Of a DNA stretch of 64,000 nucleotides, positions 34,026 through 45,911 are shown in pieces. The notes beneath the pieces are model-generated. The model saw only the letters and a list, made by a program, of their open reading frames with translations. It made no database searches and had not been told where the DNA came from. How positions within the stretch are numbered: the stretch's first letter is position 1; each line of letters begins with the position of its first letter. Origin of the DNA: Hamiltosporidium tvaerminnensis (taxonomy: Eukaryota > Microsporidia > Dubosqiidae); the NCBI GenBank assembly GCA_022605425.2, contig CM061249.1, forward strand, positions 372,001 through 436,000, read 5' to 3'. A program made the position numbers and the translations under genes.

Positions 34026-34132
34026 TTAATGATATTTACAAATTCATCAAGTGAAGGAAACGTGGTCGGATGATTATCTGATACAAATGGAATCAAATAA
34101 TCATCATATGTGACAGTGTCATCATTTTTGTT

Positions 34133-35346
34133 TCACATTGTGGACCAAAAACTCACAATTTCATCACGACTAACCACATGCTCGGATTCCACACGCTCAG
34201 ATAACCCACGATAAAATCGACTTCGGAAAAGCTCAAACATACGATTCTCTTTTCGGAATTGCTTCCTACTTTCATGCATCGTAATTTTTTTCTCGTAAAC
34301 ATTCGTGGACTCATTCTTCTTAACTAGAGCCTCAGAAAGATCAGTTACACTGCACAAGTTTAAATTAAACTCTCGCATGATTTTCTTAAGGCTCTTCGTT
34401 TCCGAAGTGGAGAGCTTTGTCTGCTTACGAGCCTTTTCGAGAAGATCTTTGGAAAGTACTAACTTAGAAATTTTACTTTCTATGTTTTCCTTCCAAGCGG
34501 ATCTAGGCTTTTCTTTGCGGGTTGCCTCGTCATAGCATACCGGGCTGCCTGGATTATCCGTGCCACTGCAGTTATCGTCATCGGCACACAAGAATCAGCA
34601 TACTCACCGATAATTTGATTAATAAGGTCCAAAACTTTACTGCCAACCAATTCACTTGGAAGCTTTCGAGTTCGGACCACCACTTTTCCAATTTCCTTCT
34701 CCGAGATTTCTTTGATTTTGCTCAAAAATTTATCTCCCAGGTTTATGTACTCCGTGGTGTCAGTCAGGGTGCATGGCTCAGTGAGACAAGTGGCGATTCT
34801 ACGTCGCTCTCCATTCTCTTCTTGCCTTATTTCCCTTTCTGCCTCATTTTGTGCGAGTTTTTTAAACGCATCGATATCTAGTGTGCAGCTAAATTTCTCA
34901 TTATAGTACCGCAGAGATGCGGGCCAGCCATTTCTGGGCATTCTCTCAAACCTCTTTTGCACTTCTAGAATAGCATATCTAGGCCATTCCTGCTCTACGA
35001 CTGTGACAGAGTCAAGTATTGAGTGCAATACCATCAGTCGATTTCCTTCTAGAATGGCATCTGTATTGAGGTTTGTCATGCCGTTGGCTGGTTCACACGC
35101 AGTGGCATCGGTAACAGAAGACGAGGGTATGGTGTCAACTAAGCAGACTGGACTAGTCTGGCAACTACTGCTTGGTGGTTGGTAGATGGTTTTATGGAAG
35201 GTCGGTTGAAGTAAAAGTCTCTTGGATAACATTGCTACATCTACATAACACATCAAAATCTCTCCTGCGCTGTTTTCCAAGTTGCATACAGCCTTTATTT
35301 TTTCATTTCTTATATTTTCGCTGTCTACTTTTTTCCTTCTACCCAT
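34133..35346 (-). pseudogene. R4 element: N-terminal and pre-RT region
   Basis: Two overlapping open pieces, 35346-34480 (288 codons) and 34591-34133 (152 codons), with a frameshift in the overlap. The first has RMPRNGWPASLRYYNEKF and EYINLGDKFLSKIKEISEKE. The second has a W..+I+.KI pattern (SAWKENIESKISKL) and ends with a basic helix (RKQFRKENRMFELFRSRFYRGL), typical of the segment just before the RT in R4-type elements. Confidence 0.75.
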
Positions 35347-36505
35347 ATAACTCTAAACCGTAAAAAAACTAATGATTAATAAATACAAATTTATTTCGGC
35401 TGTATATCTAAGAAATATATTTGTCAGAGTTCTAGTATATATTATTAGGATTAAAAATAATCCAATTTTTTTAAATAAATTTAAATTTAAGGATTCTAAA
35501 CTATATAAGAGGTGATGTTTTTACAATTATCGACAATAAGTAAGCGAAATGAGATTAGAAACCAAGTAATTCCTCAGTATGAATTTAAAAATATAAACTA
35601 AACATTTGTAAATTTTATAAGAGCATGGCTAAAATAATGTATATTAATTCATAATTACCTTTTAAGCTTGATTTAAATTGTTGAAAATATAAAAATATAG
35701 ACTTACAATCTGTTAGCAAAATATTTGCTTTTTATTGTTACCAGTTAAGTACAGATGATTCCATATGTGATAATCAGAAGCAGTTTGCCAACAAATTACC
35801 ATATTACGCATTCAAAACGCTTTAAGTATCTCTAAAATAGATATTTACTCAAATAAATACAGTAAAGGTAGATAAAACATCTATTTCTATTCACTAAGGT
35901 AATTAATTCTACTCAGGATAAATGTCAATAATAGTTATAAGAGGCATCACGATGTTTCGTATAATTAACTGAGAGACATATACACCCTAAGCTTTACTTA
36001 AAGGTTTTTAGCAACTTATAAGAGGTTTTTAGCACAATTTTGCTAAAATATGTAACGTATTATTTTTATGATACAATAATAGACGAAGACCGGATAAAAA
36101 AATTGACTATTGAGCTTGATATGAAAGAAGCTTGTATATCGGCGATTTGAAACTAAATACATTGAATAACATCCAAAATAGCATTTAACTATTCTTATAT
36201 AATTTAAATTTGATTCATTAAGAAAATAAAGAAATGAAAACAAAAATTTGACTCTCTTAGCAATCATAAAATTAAAATAAATTTGTTGAAATTTTCTTTT
36301 AAAAACGAATAATTAATCTAAATTTATATGTAAAAAAATGGAATAAAATAATCTAAAAATAAGTTAAAATAAGACAATTTAATATAGAACTAAAATTGTT
36401 GCACCTTAGCTACAAAATAAATGTATAATTAAATATAAAAACAAATTATGCTTTACATTTTTTTTTACAAAAATTAGATTTCACAAACAAATTTATTTAA
36501 GTTTT
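35347..36505. other. AT-rich spacer
   Basis: No frame that I accept (the 74-codon minus frame at 36043-36267 lacks any support). No repeat match seen. Confidence 0.45.
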
Positions 36506-38248
36506 TCATCTTGCACCAAAAGGTTTTGATGAGTTTGAGTTAATAATAGATTTAATAATAAATACTATTATAACAATAAAAACTATTGTAAAAAGGGTAC
36601 CAAAGATTACAGCAAAAATTAAAGATATTTTTCGTTCAGTTCTATTAAAATTCGAACTTGTATTTTGCCCAAAATTTATAGAACTGTATCCTTCACCCAT
36701 TTCTATAGATTTATAATATCTAGATCGGTATCTTTCTAGTTCACTAGCCAATATTAAAGTATCAATGTTTGAAAAATCTTGAATATTTTTTGAGAATGAA
36801 TAAATGCACAAATAAAACGGCAAATAAACATCCTGCAAAATACCATTCTGACAAGTAAGTGCGTGTTTTTTTAGTTTGTAAATTGATACATTTGCACTTC
36901 TTAATAAAAATATTGGTTTACAGAATTTTTCTATATTATAGGTGCTTTGAATCACATTAAAATCTTTATGTAAAATTTCAGACACCGTAGAACATATTTT
37001 ATCAAAACCGAAGCCGTCTAATGCATTGATAATTTTATAATCAGTGGAATATAAAATCTCAGCCAATCTATAACATTCGAAAATAAAAAAAAGCGTATTT
37101 TCTTGGATAGAAACATCATCCAAATTTAAATTTTTTATCCGTTCACGATGAATCATAACTACACAGCCTAAAGCCAAATTCATATAAGAATCATTTTGTA
37201 TAGATAATCTTTGGTATATACTGATTAAAACATGTAAGAACATCGATATTTTTCTAGATTCACCTAAAAAGAAACAAGAAGTACGATTAAAGCAATCATT
37301 TACAAGAGCAAAGACATCATCGTCGCGTAAACTGAATCGATTTGTTTGATAATTTCTTAAAGATGACCCCACGAAATCTATATATACACCTTCATTTGAG
37401 ATTGTCGAAATATTATTAGCGTAATTAAATACATTTTTAATAGAAATAGGCACACTACAATTGAAATTATGATTTTTAAAAAAATTTGTATTTTTAAAAA
37501 GTGCATTGAAAAGCTTTTTAAAATTATCATAAATCTTTGCATCTGATACATCACATTTGTTATTTAAAATTTTATGTAATAAATTGGAACTTCCATATCT
37601 AGAAAAAGTTAACAGAATATAAAGCGCAAAATATCCTTTATAATTGAATTTGATTGTATCTCGAAAAAAACTAGCTTTTGATCCATTGTTAAATTCAGCA
37701 TTTAGAAATGGTGACGAAATATTTATATTTCTAAGTAAACTATTGACACTGGATAAATTATTGTTGATACCGAAAGAAAATGAAATATTTGCGCCAAAAC
37801 CGTCATTCTCTATGCTATTCATTGTTGCCATTATATAATTCTGTATTTCAGAATCATTTCTAACCATTTCATTGAGTTTTATAAACGATTCCAAGTTATA
37901 TAGAGTTTCGATTGGGGGCATCGAACTTATATATTTTTCATTGGTTGAATGTGATTGTAAAATTGGCGTAAACACAAGCAACAAGAAATCAGAATATCTA
38001 TGAAGAACATATCGTACATCTGAATCAGTTATTTTGTACAAAAAACTTAGTATTGCATTGTATTCGCTACGCTCGGATATCGGAAAACTATTATAATGAA
38101 TATTTTCAAACGTACCAGATGCGTTAAAATTAAGATTAACATCATTTATTATATTTCTTGGTATTCTAATTCTAACAGAATTATTTTTCTCAAGTAATTT
38201 ATCAAAATATTTTTTTTCTGAAGATAAATTGTCGAATGATATATGCAT
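36506..38248 (-). CDS. hypothetical C-terminally anchored protein, ~580 aa
   Basis: Not recognised. The frame opens at ATG 38263, but CCCC directly precedes the next in-frame ATG at 38248 (MHISFDNLSS), which I take as the start. There is no N-terminal signal. The body is rich in Asn, Ser, Phe and Ile with dispersed Cys and many N-x-S/T sites. Near the C-terminus a basic turn (TERK) is followed by a ~27-residue hydrophobic span (ISLIFAVIFGTLFTIVFIVI and on) and a 12-residue tail, KSIINSNSSKPF plus GAR. That is tail-anchored topology, with the body on the cytosolic side if no signal exists. Likely one of the lineage-specific membrane proteins; function unknown. Confidence 0.7.
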   Translation of the reverse strand: MHISFDNLSSEKKYFDKLLEKNNSVRIRIPRNIINDVNLNFNASGTFENIHYNSFPISERSEYNAILSFLYKITDSDVRYVLHRYSDFLLLVFTPILQSHSTNEKYISSMPPIETLYNLESFIKLNEMVRNDSEIQNYIMATMNSIENDGFGANISFSFGINNNLSSVNSLLRNINISSPFLNAEFNNGSKASFFRDTIKFNYKGYFALYILLTFSRYGSSNLLHKILNNKCDVSDAKIYDNFKKLFNALFKNTNFFKNHNFNCSVPISIKNVFNYANNISTISNEGVYIDFVGSSLRNYQTNRFSLRDDDVFALVNDCFNRTSCFFLGESRKISMFLHVLISIYQRLSIQNDSYMNLALGCVVMIHRERIKNLNLDDVSIQENTLFFIFECYRLAEILYSTDYKIINALDGFGFDKICSTVSEILHKDFNVIQSTYNIEKFCKPIFLLRSANVSIYKLKKHALTCQNGILQDVYLPFYLCIYSFSKNIQDFSNIDTLILASELERYRSRYYKSIEMGEGYSSINFGQNTSSNFNRTERKISLIFAVIFGTLFTIVFIVIIVFIIKSIINSNSSKPFGAR

Positions 38249-38252
38249 GGGG
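38249..38252 (-). promoter_or_regulatory. CCCC start signal choosing the second ATG
   Basis: Minus strand ATGATTAAACACCCCATG: CCCC touches the ATG at 38248, arguing against the ATG 15 bases upstream. Confidence 0.55.
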
Positions 38253-38357
38253 TGTTTAATCATTTCTAATAATATAAATTTGTTTTTTGATGAATTACTA
38301 TATTTTCATTGGTTCACAGCTATTTTTATCTATTTATTTATTTTTTCTTGTAAATTG

Positions 38358-38985
38358 TGGAGGGAGGATAACTACATAAAAAACTTTCTGCTTGGCAATG
38401 AGTGAGTGAAACTGGTATGAAGATCATTGTTTGGATTTTTGGTGGGAATACTACCACACTACATTTTCGGTTGTTTCATGGGAGTTGTTATGAGGAGGAG
38501 AGGGCTAAGAAATGGCAAAAATTTTTCTATAAATTTATTTGTAGTTTTTTATGTACCAGATTGCGGACCGCAGCTGAACATGTAGGTAATTTCCTGTAAA
38601 ATCATGGAAACCTAGCCTTGCTCACTCGGGTTAGAAGACTTAGCGCCTGGGCGATATAAAAATAGAAACTATTAAAAGCCAGCTGTAGCGTTATACCTGT
38701 TGTTGACTTATTGTCAGGTGAACCCTGTAAATCTCTAAATATATCTTGTAATTTATTGTTCAAAGTGTAGTGAATGCTCATGTCTTGCCCTTGCCTTTTC
38801 TTGCAACGGACATTAACGAACTCGTACTGCCTACCTTTAATTAGGTTCTAACCTGGTTAGGTTTGGCTGTATCGGTTACCGTGGGTTGGTGCAGTCATTA
38901 TGTTAAACTTAGAACTGCGTTAATGTCATGAAAACAATCTAACACTTGCCACTATTTTAAAAAGATATGATACTTTTAAATAAAA
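38358..38985 (+). repeat. interspersed repeat A, copy 5
   Basis: Head gtggagggaggataactaca, then tctgcttggcaatgagtgag, the ccacactacattttcggttg block, gcctgggcgata, and the tail aacacttgccactattttaa. It is shorter than other copies by internal deletion. Attttttcttgtaaa stands both just before the head and just after the tail. Confidence 0.85.
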
Positions 38986-38987
38986 AT

Positions 38988-39140
38988 ATTTTTTCTTGTA
39001 AAATTACATTAAAAATATTCTCACTTTTTCTTGTAAAATTACAATAAAAAATATTCTCACTTTTTCTTGTAAAATTACAATAAAAAATATTCTCACTTTT
39101 TCTTGTAAAATTACAATAAAAAATATTCTCACTTTTTCTT
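38988..39140. repeat. 36-bp tandem repeat, about four copies
   Basis: Units of ttttcttgtaaaattacaat followed by aaaaaatattctcact are nearly identical; the first unit has acatt in place of acaat. Starts at the 3' edge of repeat A copy 5. Confidence 0.9.
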
Positions 39141-41034
39141 TTATTATCAAAGAATTAAATTAGAGCAACTCCTTTTTATATAAATTAAGAAAATATCACT
39201 GAGAATTTTTATAAGAAAGTAGATCAAGTTGTAATACGAAATTATTTAAAAAAAATTTACAAATTGTAATTTTTTTAACAGCTTAAAAATTTAAGATTTA
39301 AACAAGCTTTGCAGATTTAGATATTTAGATAGGTTTCATTTTAAATCTTATTTTATATTAATCACAATTAAATACACTTTTAGTTATGATAGAATAAAAT
39401 ACGAATTTAATCAATAAAATACTCTTTTATAGTAATTATTCATTAATATTTATTGAAATATAAATTTTAAGAAACAATTTAAATAAATGAATGTAAAAAC
39501 TCAATTTTAAAATTTTGAAAGCAAGATATAGCAAAAAAAAATAAGAAAATTGCATTAGAGCTTGGAATTTAACATCTTAATTTATAAAAAAAACAAATTT
39601 GTGCTAATTAATCTAAATAAAGAAAAATTACAAAAAAAATCAAAAAAAATATTTTAATTTAATTAATCTTTTGAAAACTAAAGAAAAAAATTAAATTGAT
39701 TCAAAAAAACTATAAAATAAAGCATTTAAAACGTATACTAAAATAGAAATCAAATTCTAATTGCTTGTAAAACTTGACTCATTTCTGTTGATAAAAATAC
39801 CTTGAATTTAAATATAAAAATCTGCATTATTTAAATCCGTATTTTAAAATAGTTTTTTATTCAAAATATTTTTTTTAGTAACAGCATTTTTATGATACTT
39901 TAAAAATAGAAAAAAATAATTACACGTCAATATTCTGCATTCCTGAGTATTTTTTGTCAGTATTATATTTATTTTTCAATTATTAAATAAATGATTTGGT
40001 CCAATCAGTTTGTATTGTGGCTTGTCTTCTTCATTTTATATCTTAAGGGAATATTCCTTCATTCTTTAGTCGATCTTATTTCCATAGTTAAGCAAGTATA
40101 TTGTCGTTAAACAGATTTATAAACAATTTGGATTTACTATTTTGTTTCTTTATTTCTAATAGTCTTATTTTTTTTTATTGTCTAAAATACGAAATACTCA
40201 CAATTTTCTTCCGCTTCTAAATTTTCTTGTAGATCAGTTACAAAGGCTATTCATTTTAACCAATTGAATTCAATCGTAGTCTAGAATAAAAATTTGGTTT
40301 TATTGTTGTTTTGTACAAAAAGCTTGAATATATGCCTCTATTCATAACAGTATTCTAATTTTCCATGGTATATTTTTAAAATTTCTTAAAAATGTCTTCA
40401 AGTTATCATATAAGGTATTATATTATCTCAATAAAAACTCTATAAATAATATTTAACATTAGACAAGAAATTGTTACCTTCTAAATTTTCGTTTGTTTTA
40501 GGGATTGAAGCCTAGGTTACGAAATAATCAAAAATATGTTTAAGTATTTATATAACTATCCTGTAAATCTGTACGTTTATATCGTTTATCAAGTATCCGC
40601 AATTTTATTTAGGTTTCTATCCTGATTTATAAGTAGAATTTTCCGGAACCTTTTTGTTAAAATGACTCTTTCCCTGTTTTTTACGTTAAAATTAAAATTT
40701 TTCAATAAATCAATACCGATGTCAATTTACTTTATTATTTCCAATGTTTTAATATTTGAGGAAATTGAGACCAATTGACTTAACTTATGAATTATTTGCT
40801 TAGAACTTACAGTTTTAAAGTTTTTTTCCGGATCTCGGAATGTATTTTTGTTCTAAATAAAAAAAATCATCATGTAATTATATAGTTTCTTCAAAAAATC
40901 TTACAGATTTTCCCTTAAATAGCCAAATTTAAATTATTTCTAGTTTTATATAACTTGTAATGTATTTTACATTTCGTTATAGCTATTTGCGAGTTTATTT
41001 TCCGAGATTCTTGTTTTAACTTATATTTCAGTGG
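39141..41034. other. gene-poor region, probably decayed mobile DNA
   Basis: No open frames. Around 40.2-40.4 kb the sequence (for example ttttccatggtatattttt) resembles 63.8 kb (tttttcgtggtatatttttt), hinting at a shared old element next to repeat A. Confidence 0.35.
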
Positions 41035-41760
41035 TAAATACTCTATTCAAAATATCATACCTTTGTAAAGACAGTGGCAAGTGTTATAATGATTTTACTA
41101 AATTAACCCAGTTCTAGGTTTAACATAAATAACTGCTCCCTCAGCACTCCATCAGTACCTCTTACGATATCTACGTCCCGGAGATTTTCATATAAAAAGC
41201 CATAAAAATCAAAAAAGAGGTGGTTAGTTGCTTGGCGTTCGTTTTTTTTGTGAAATAGTGTAATCGCAGGCTGAAACCCACCCTGTACCGCTCAAGGCCA
41301 TGCAGCATTCTCACTTTCTCTACCCCTTCCGAACCTAATAAACTTTTAGCTTTGATATAGCTCTGGGACTCACATATGATCCATTTGGACAGTGCGATGT
41401 TATATAACAAGTAAACCTGGTATTTGTCACCTTGGATTTGAACGTTATTTTTGTTTTTCACAGGCTCTAAGTACTCTAACATAGTAAGCACGGCTAGGCT
41501 TGCATGCTTCTACATGGCAATTATCTATCAGTTTCTCATCGGTTTGCGATCTAGTTACATAAAAAACAATAAAGCTTTTTCTGAAAAAAGTTTCCCAATT
41601 TTGTATACCATCTCTTCAAAAAAACTCTCATAGAAAAATCGAAAACATATACATTGTATGGTTTTATTCTTACCAAGAATCTAAACAACGATTTTATATA
41701 TCAATTTCAGATAGATATTACCAAGCAGATAGCTTTATGTTGGTTATTTTTCTTTCGTTT
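41035..41760 (-). repeat. interspersed repeat A, copy 6
   Basis: On the minus strand: gaaaaataaccaacataaag-ctatctgcttgg head, then atgtagaagcatgcaagcct, agagtacttagagcctgtg, ggttctaggtttaaca complement and the tail cacttgccactgtctttaca. Frames at 41171-41491 and 41451-41633 lie within it and are not genes. Confidence 0.8.
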
Positions 41761-41764
41761 ACAT

Positions 41765-41998
41765 TAAATAATAGTTGACACAGTTACTATCCAATTCCTC
41801 TTTTATCTCTCGTTGCTGAAGATGAATAAATGAAAGTTTTACATTTGTTTCTTTTAATCTGCTGTAACTCGAGATTATAGGATATCGGCCTACTGATACG
41901 GTGTAGTCTATATCTTACCTTGATTGTAGCAATGATTTCTCCACAAAATATACACACTCTTTGCTAACTAGATAGTTTTTAATTTGGTTATACACCCT
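41765..41998 (-). repeat. interspersed repeat B, copy 3
   Basis: Minus strand: ccaaattaaaaactatctag head, gtgtgtatattttgtggaga, tcctataatctcgagttaca and gagagataaaagaggaat. Lies directly upstream of repeat A copy 6 in the same orientation. Confidence 0.75.
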
Positions 41999-42400
41999 AG
42001 TCTCAAAATAATATTTAATCAAAAAAAGATCTTATTGGATTAAAGACTATTAGAATTATACAATTCTAATCTATAGCAAGATGAAAAAAAGTACTATAAG
42101 CCTTTCAACCTTAGTTAATAAGAATATTAGATGAATAAGTTTGAATATATTTACAAAATGAAATAAATTAATTTTAATTACGATGACATCTTTTTTAAAA
42201 TTTTTCCCAAAATATAATATTAAAAGAACATTCTGAATATCTTGTAAAACAATTTGATAACGTTTTAAATAAAGAATAATGTTTTATCAATTTTGATACA
42301 ATGTTTGATTGGAAATAAGCAAACATTTAGACTTTATTTAGCAAATTCCATACAAATTTGTAAGAGAAAAGATTTAAATAAAAATATTTTTCTTTCTATC

Positions 42401-44701
42401 ATGAAGATTATTGTTGTAGTTCATCACTTACCTCTTTGTGTAAGTATAAATAAAAATCGTACTGAAGCTATGAAACAGCATATTTCTAGGCCCTTGATAG
42501 AGTCAAAACAATTTTATAGAGGAAGAAACCTTACCTCTGTTCTAAAGGCCTCTCACGATATATCAATTGAAAATGAAAATGAACTTCATTTTTTCTATAA
42601 GCCTATGCATAGTACTTTTTTGAGAGATATGCACGGCGATGTTGTATTTTTGGGAATACCTGGTCTTTTTAACCAGGAAATTTATAATTTTTTGACTGAA
42701 AAAGAGAAAAAAGAAATTCATGAGAAATTTATGAAACACAAGTATCATCCGATTTTGTTGGATTTTTCTGAATTCGAGGGGAGATATAACGATTATAGTG
42801 AAATGAAGGTCAGAAATGTTTGCTTTTGTACATTTTGGAATGACGTTTTTTTAAGATTTGATGAAGAACCGGCTTTTAGAGATTTAAAAAAGCTGAATCA
42901 AATATATTTAGAAAAGTTAATGAAGATTTATGAAGATGGTGACATTGTTTGGATAATGGATCATGAGTTCTGGTTATTGCCCAGAATGATAAGAGACCTA
43001 AAAAAAGAAGCATATATTGGCCTTAGTCAAATGGTTCCATTCCCTAGCTCTGAATTATTCCGATGTCTACCAAATCCAAAAATATTTCTCGATTCTCTTC
43101 TTTCAGCAAGCTATATTGAGTTCCAGAACAAATCTTACCTTGATAAATTTATTTTTACAAATTCAAATATTATGGGTATTTCAGGAAAATCCTTTATTGG
43201 TCCTGATAAAAAGGTTACTGCATGTATTTCACGGAACGATTCTCGTGTTTTCTTAGGAGTTGGAAAAATTGGTATTGATATACCTAAGATAAATACTGTT
43301 TTAAAAGCCCCCGAGTGTCAGGAAATAGCTAAATCTTATTCGGAAAAGTATAAAGGTTACAAAATACTTGTATCAATATCGACCTTAAACAATTCCTATA
43401 CAAATACGAATTTTCTCATGGCTTTAGAAGCCTATCTACACAAATACGATAAAAATATCGCATTGATTCATATTGAAATACCTGAAGGGAATACCGATTT
43501 AGAAATAAAATCCGAAACACATCTTTTAAAACAATTTTTAATGGTAAATTATCCGTTGGTGCGAATTGAAACGGTGATATCTGAAGATGACTTTAAGTAC
43601 TATGCATTGCTTTCTATTGCCGACCTTGGAATAGTTTTATCAGAAAGAAGCGCTATATCAAGGCCTTGTTTAGATTTTATTGCGTCACAAGAAAAAAATA
43701 TGGCTCCTTTGATTGTTTCGGAATTTTCTCATTTCAATGATGACTTAAACTTGATTAGAGTTAATCCCAAAAATGCTGTCGATATAGCCGATAAAATGAA
43801 TTATGCGCTTAATCTTGATCCAGAAACCAAAATCGAAATACATTCGACTCTAATAAATGAAATCGAAACCCATAACATTCATTACTGGATGGAACATTTT
43901 ATATATAATTCTGCTAAACATAAACATATATCATTTAAAAAATCGATAGATTATTCCGAAATTGTAGAAAATTATAAAAAAGCAGATAAAAGATTATTTC
44001 TATTAGATTATGATGGCACAATTCAAGATATTTGTCCTTTACCCGAACAAGCTTTTCCTTCGGAAGAGATTAAAAATCTTCTAAAAAAACTAAGGTCAGA
44101 TACAAGAAATGAAATATATATTATAACCGGAAGAGACTACCGCAATGCTAATGATTGGTTTTCTTCTTTGGATATAGGATTGTATGCGGAACACGGAATG
44201 TATCTTAAAAATGGTAAAGAGTGGGTATGTGACCCAGTAGATTTGACATGGAAAAATCAAGCAAGAAAAATAATTAATTTTTTTGTCGAAAGAACACCTG
44301 GATCGCAATTAGAAGAAAAAAACACATCGATGGTTTTTCATTACAGAAATTCAAGCCAACTAATAAAAAAGAAACAATCAATAGCATGTAAGAACATACT
44401 TGAAAAGCTTTTAGCATACAAAAAGAATCTAGAGGTAACTGAAGGAAAAGACATTATTGAGATTAGAGTAAATGGACTAAACAAGGGCAAGATAGCTCGA
44501 AAAATAATAGCCAATCAAAAATATGATTTCATTTTAGCTGCGGGTGATGACACTACGGATCAGGAAATGCTAGAGATTGGACTTTCAACGAAAAAATTTT
44601 ATTCTGTAAGTGTTAATAAAGGCGACTCCTGTGCAAAATTTCATATTGAAAATCCGGGTTTGTTCAGAAAGCTTTTATTACAATTAACCGAATTTAAATA
44701 A
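42401..44701 (+). CDS. TPS2: trehalose-6-phosphate phosphatase with degenerate synthase domain (Tps2-type)
   Basis: Removes phosphate from trehalose-6-phosphate, the last step of trehalose synthesis, the storage sugar tied to spore germination in microsporidia. I start it at ATG 42401 (MKIIVVVHHLPLCV), giving 766 aa; the open frame runs upstream only to a TTG. Residues 1-~500 form a GT20 synthase-like domain with PFPSSELFRCLP kept, but HDYHL is replaced by DHEFW (~187-191), the RLD..KG sugar-nucleotide site is replaced (STLNNSYTNTN), and the E/D-GMN loop is gone (SERSAISRPCLDF). This domain is therefore probably not catalytic, as in fungal Tps2. The C-terminal phosphatase is intact: DYDGT (D536, D538), ITGRD, AEHG and GDDTTDQEM (D716, D717). 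No CCC near the ATG. Confidence 0.9.
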   Translation: MKIIVVVHHLPLCVSINKNRTEAMKQHISRPLIESKQFYRGRNLTSVLKASHDISIENENELHFFYKPMHSTFLRDMHGDVVFLGIPGLFNQEIYNFLTEKEKKEIHEKFMKHKYHPILLDFSEFEGRYNDYSEMKVRNVCFCTFWNDVFLRFDEEPAFRDLKKLNQIYLEKLMKIYEDGDIVWIMDHEFWLLPRMIRDLKKEAYIGLSQMVPFPSSELFRCLPNPKIFLDSLLSASYIEFQNKSYLDKFIFTNSNIMGISGKSFIGPDKKVTACISRNDSRVFLGVGKIGIDIPKINTVLKAPECQEIAKSYSEKYKGYKILVSISTLNNSYTNTNFLMALEAYLHKYDKNIALIHIEIPEGNTDLEIKSETHLLKQFLMVNYPLVRIETVISEDDFKYYALLSIADLGIVLSERSAISRPCLDFIASQEKNMAPLIVSEFSHFNDDLNLIRVNPKNAVDIADKMNYALNLDPETKIEIHSTLINEIETHNIHYWMEHFIYNSAKHKHISFKKSIDYSEIVENYKKADKRLFLLDYDGTIQDICPLPEQAFPSEEIKNLLKKLRSDTRNEIYIITGRDYRNANDWFSSLDIGLYAEHGMYLKNGKEWVCDPVDLTWKNQARKIINFFVERTPGSQLEEKNTSMVFHYRNSSQLIKKKQSIACKNILEKLLAYKKNLEVTEGKDIIEIRVNGLNKGKIARKIIANQKYDFILAAGDDTTDQEMLEIGLSTKKFYSVSVNKGDSCAKFHIENPGLFRKLLLQLTEFK

Positions 44702-45911
44702 TTGGTTTAATAAAATAGTAAAATGATATTTTCATTTTTTATATGTTTTCAAGGTAAAATTTTTTATAACACATTTAATTATAATTAGATTGATATAATT
44801 AGATAACGTATCTGAAATTAAATTATTTTTTCGTTATTTTTTGTTTCTTTTAAAAAGTTTTTTTGATTTTTATAAACTTAAATATATGTTTCTTCATATT
44901 CAAAGAACTATGAACTTAAGCTTACAGACATGGAAACTTTAAATGAGAAATAAAATGAATAAACATTTAAATCGCGTATTGAAATACAAAATGTTATACC
45001 TAATTATAACCAATATATCATTTGTCAAGGATAGCTTAATTTTTTCAAGGTTAGAAAATTAAAATTGTATAAACTGCTTGCAAATAAAAACCGATTTATA
45101 CATACATGTTGTAATTAAAAGAATAACAAATTTAATGAAAAGATTCATTTTTGACGGATTTACAGAATATAGACCGAAAAACCAGTGTGCCATTAAGAAT
45201 AAATGTTTATAAAAAAATATATTAAATAAATCTTATATTTTTATTTTACCTCCGAACAGAATTTGAATCCGAAAAAGTTGTTTAGTAAGCAGAAAGGAAT
45301 CAATGAATGATACCATAGAATTTGCTAATATTATTATTTAGTAAAAAAATACTTTCATTCGTATGTAAAATCTCCATAACAGAGCTGTTTTATATCATCG
45401 TATTTTTTCACTTTAGATTTCAATTCAATAGTAGTCACAAAGAATAAACTAAAAAAATCGAATGTAAAAAAACAGTGCAAAAGAATAAAACAGAAGTAAC
45501 CAAATAACAATAAAATACTAAAATTAATTACTTTCAATTTAATTATGGTACATCTTATCTAAACACACAAAATAATCATTTACCATTTTAAAAAAACAAC
45601 GTAAATGAGACATAAAAAAGGAAGCGATAAAATATTTTCAATAATTCAAATATTCTTTAATAATTCTTTTTAATTACGATTCAATGAAGACAAATTGATT
45701 TTAATTAATACCTAATGTATAGAAATATTATTGCATTACATTTAATTGTAAATATTATAACTATTTAATCTAAAAAACTCAAATTAAATATTTTCTAATC
45801 TAAAGATATATATTTATAAATTAAAATTGTGCCAAAATTAGTAATTAATTTTAATGTAAAATTTTTAATATAAAAAACCTAGAATATATAAAAATCTACC
45901 TTTTTTAATAT
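44702..45911. other. AT-rich intergenic spacer
   Basis: No supported gene. The 60-codon minus frame at 45355-45537 is hydrophobic but has no other support. Confidence 0.45.

Larger units (their letters stand above)
31625..35346 (-). mobile_element. R4-clade non-LTR retrotransposon, copy 1 (near full length, inactive)
   Basis: A target-primed retrotransposon about 3.7 kb long. Reading down the minus strand: ATG 35346 (MGRRKKVDSENIRNEKIKAV), an N-terminal domain, a helical pre-RT region, the reverse transcriptase, a CCHC zinc knuckle, then a restriction-like endonuclease. This order and the RT motifs (IPKG...ITC.SNLYKLT, HLLFIDDLKLLA) fit the R4/Dong clade rather than APE-type LINEs. The 3' end is near aaaatggtaaaaat, shared with copy 2 at 57.56 kb. 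The reading frame is interrupted at least seven times, including TAG inside RT motif A (33610-33612) and TAA after QGDSL in motif B (33433-33435). Part of the same family lies at 1-365, 30955-31260 and 54380-57592. Confidence 0.88.
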
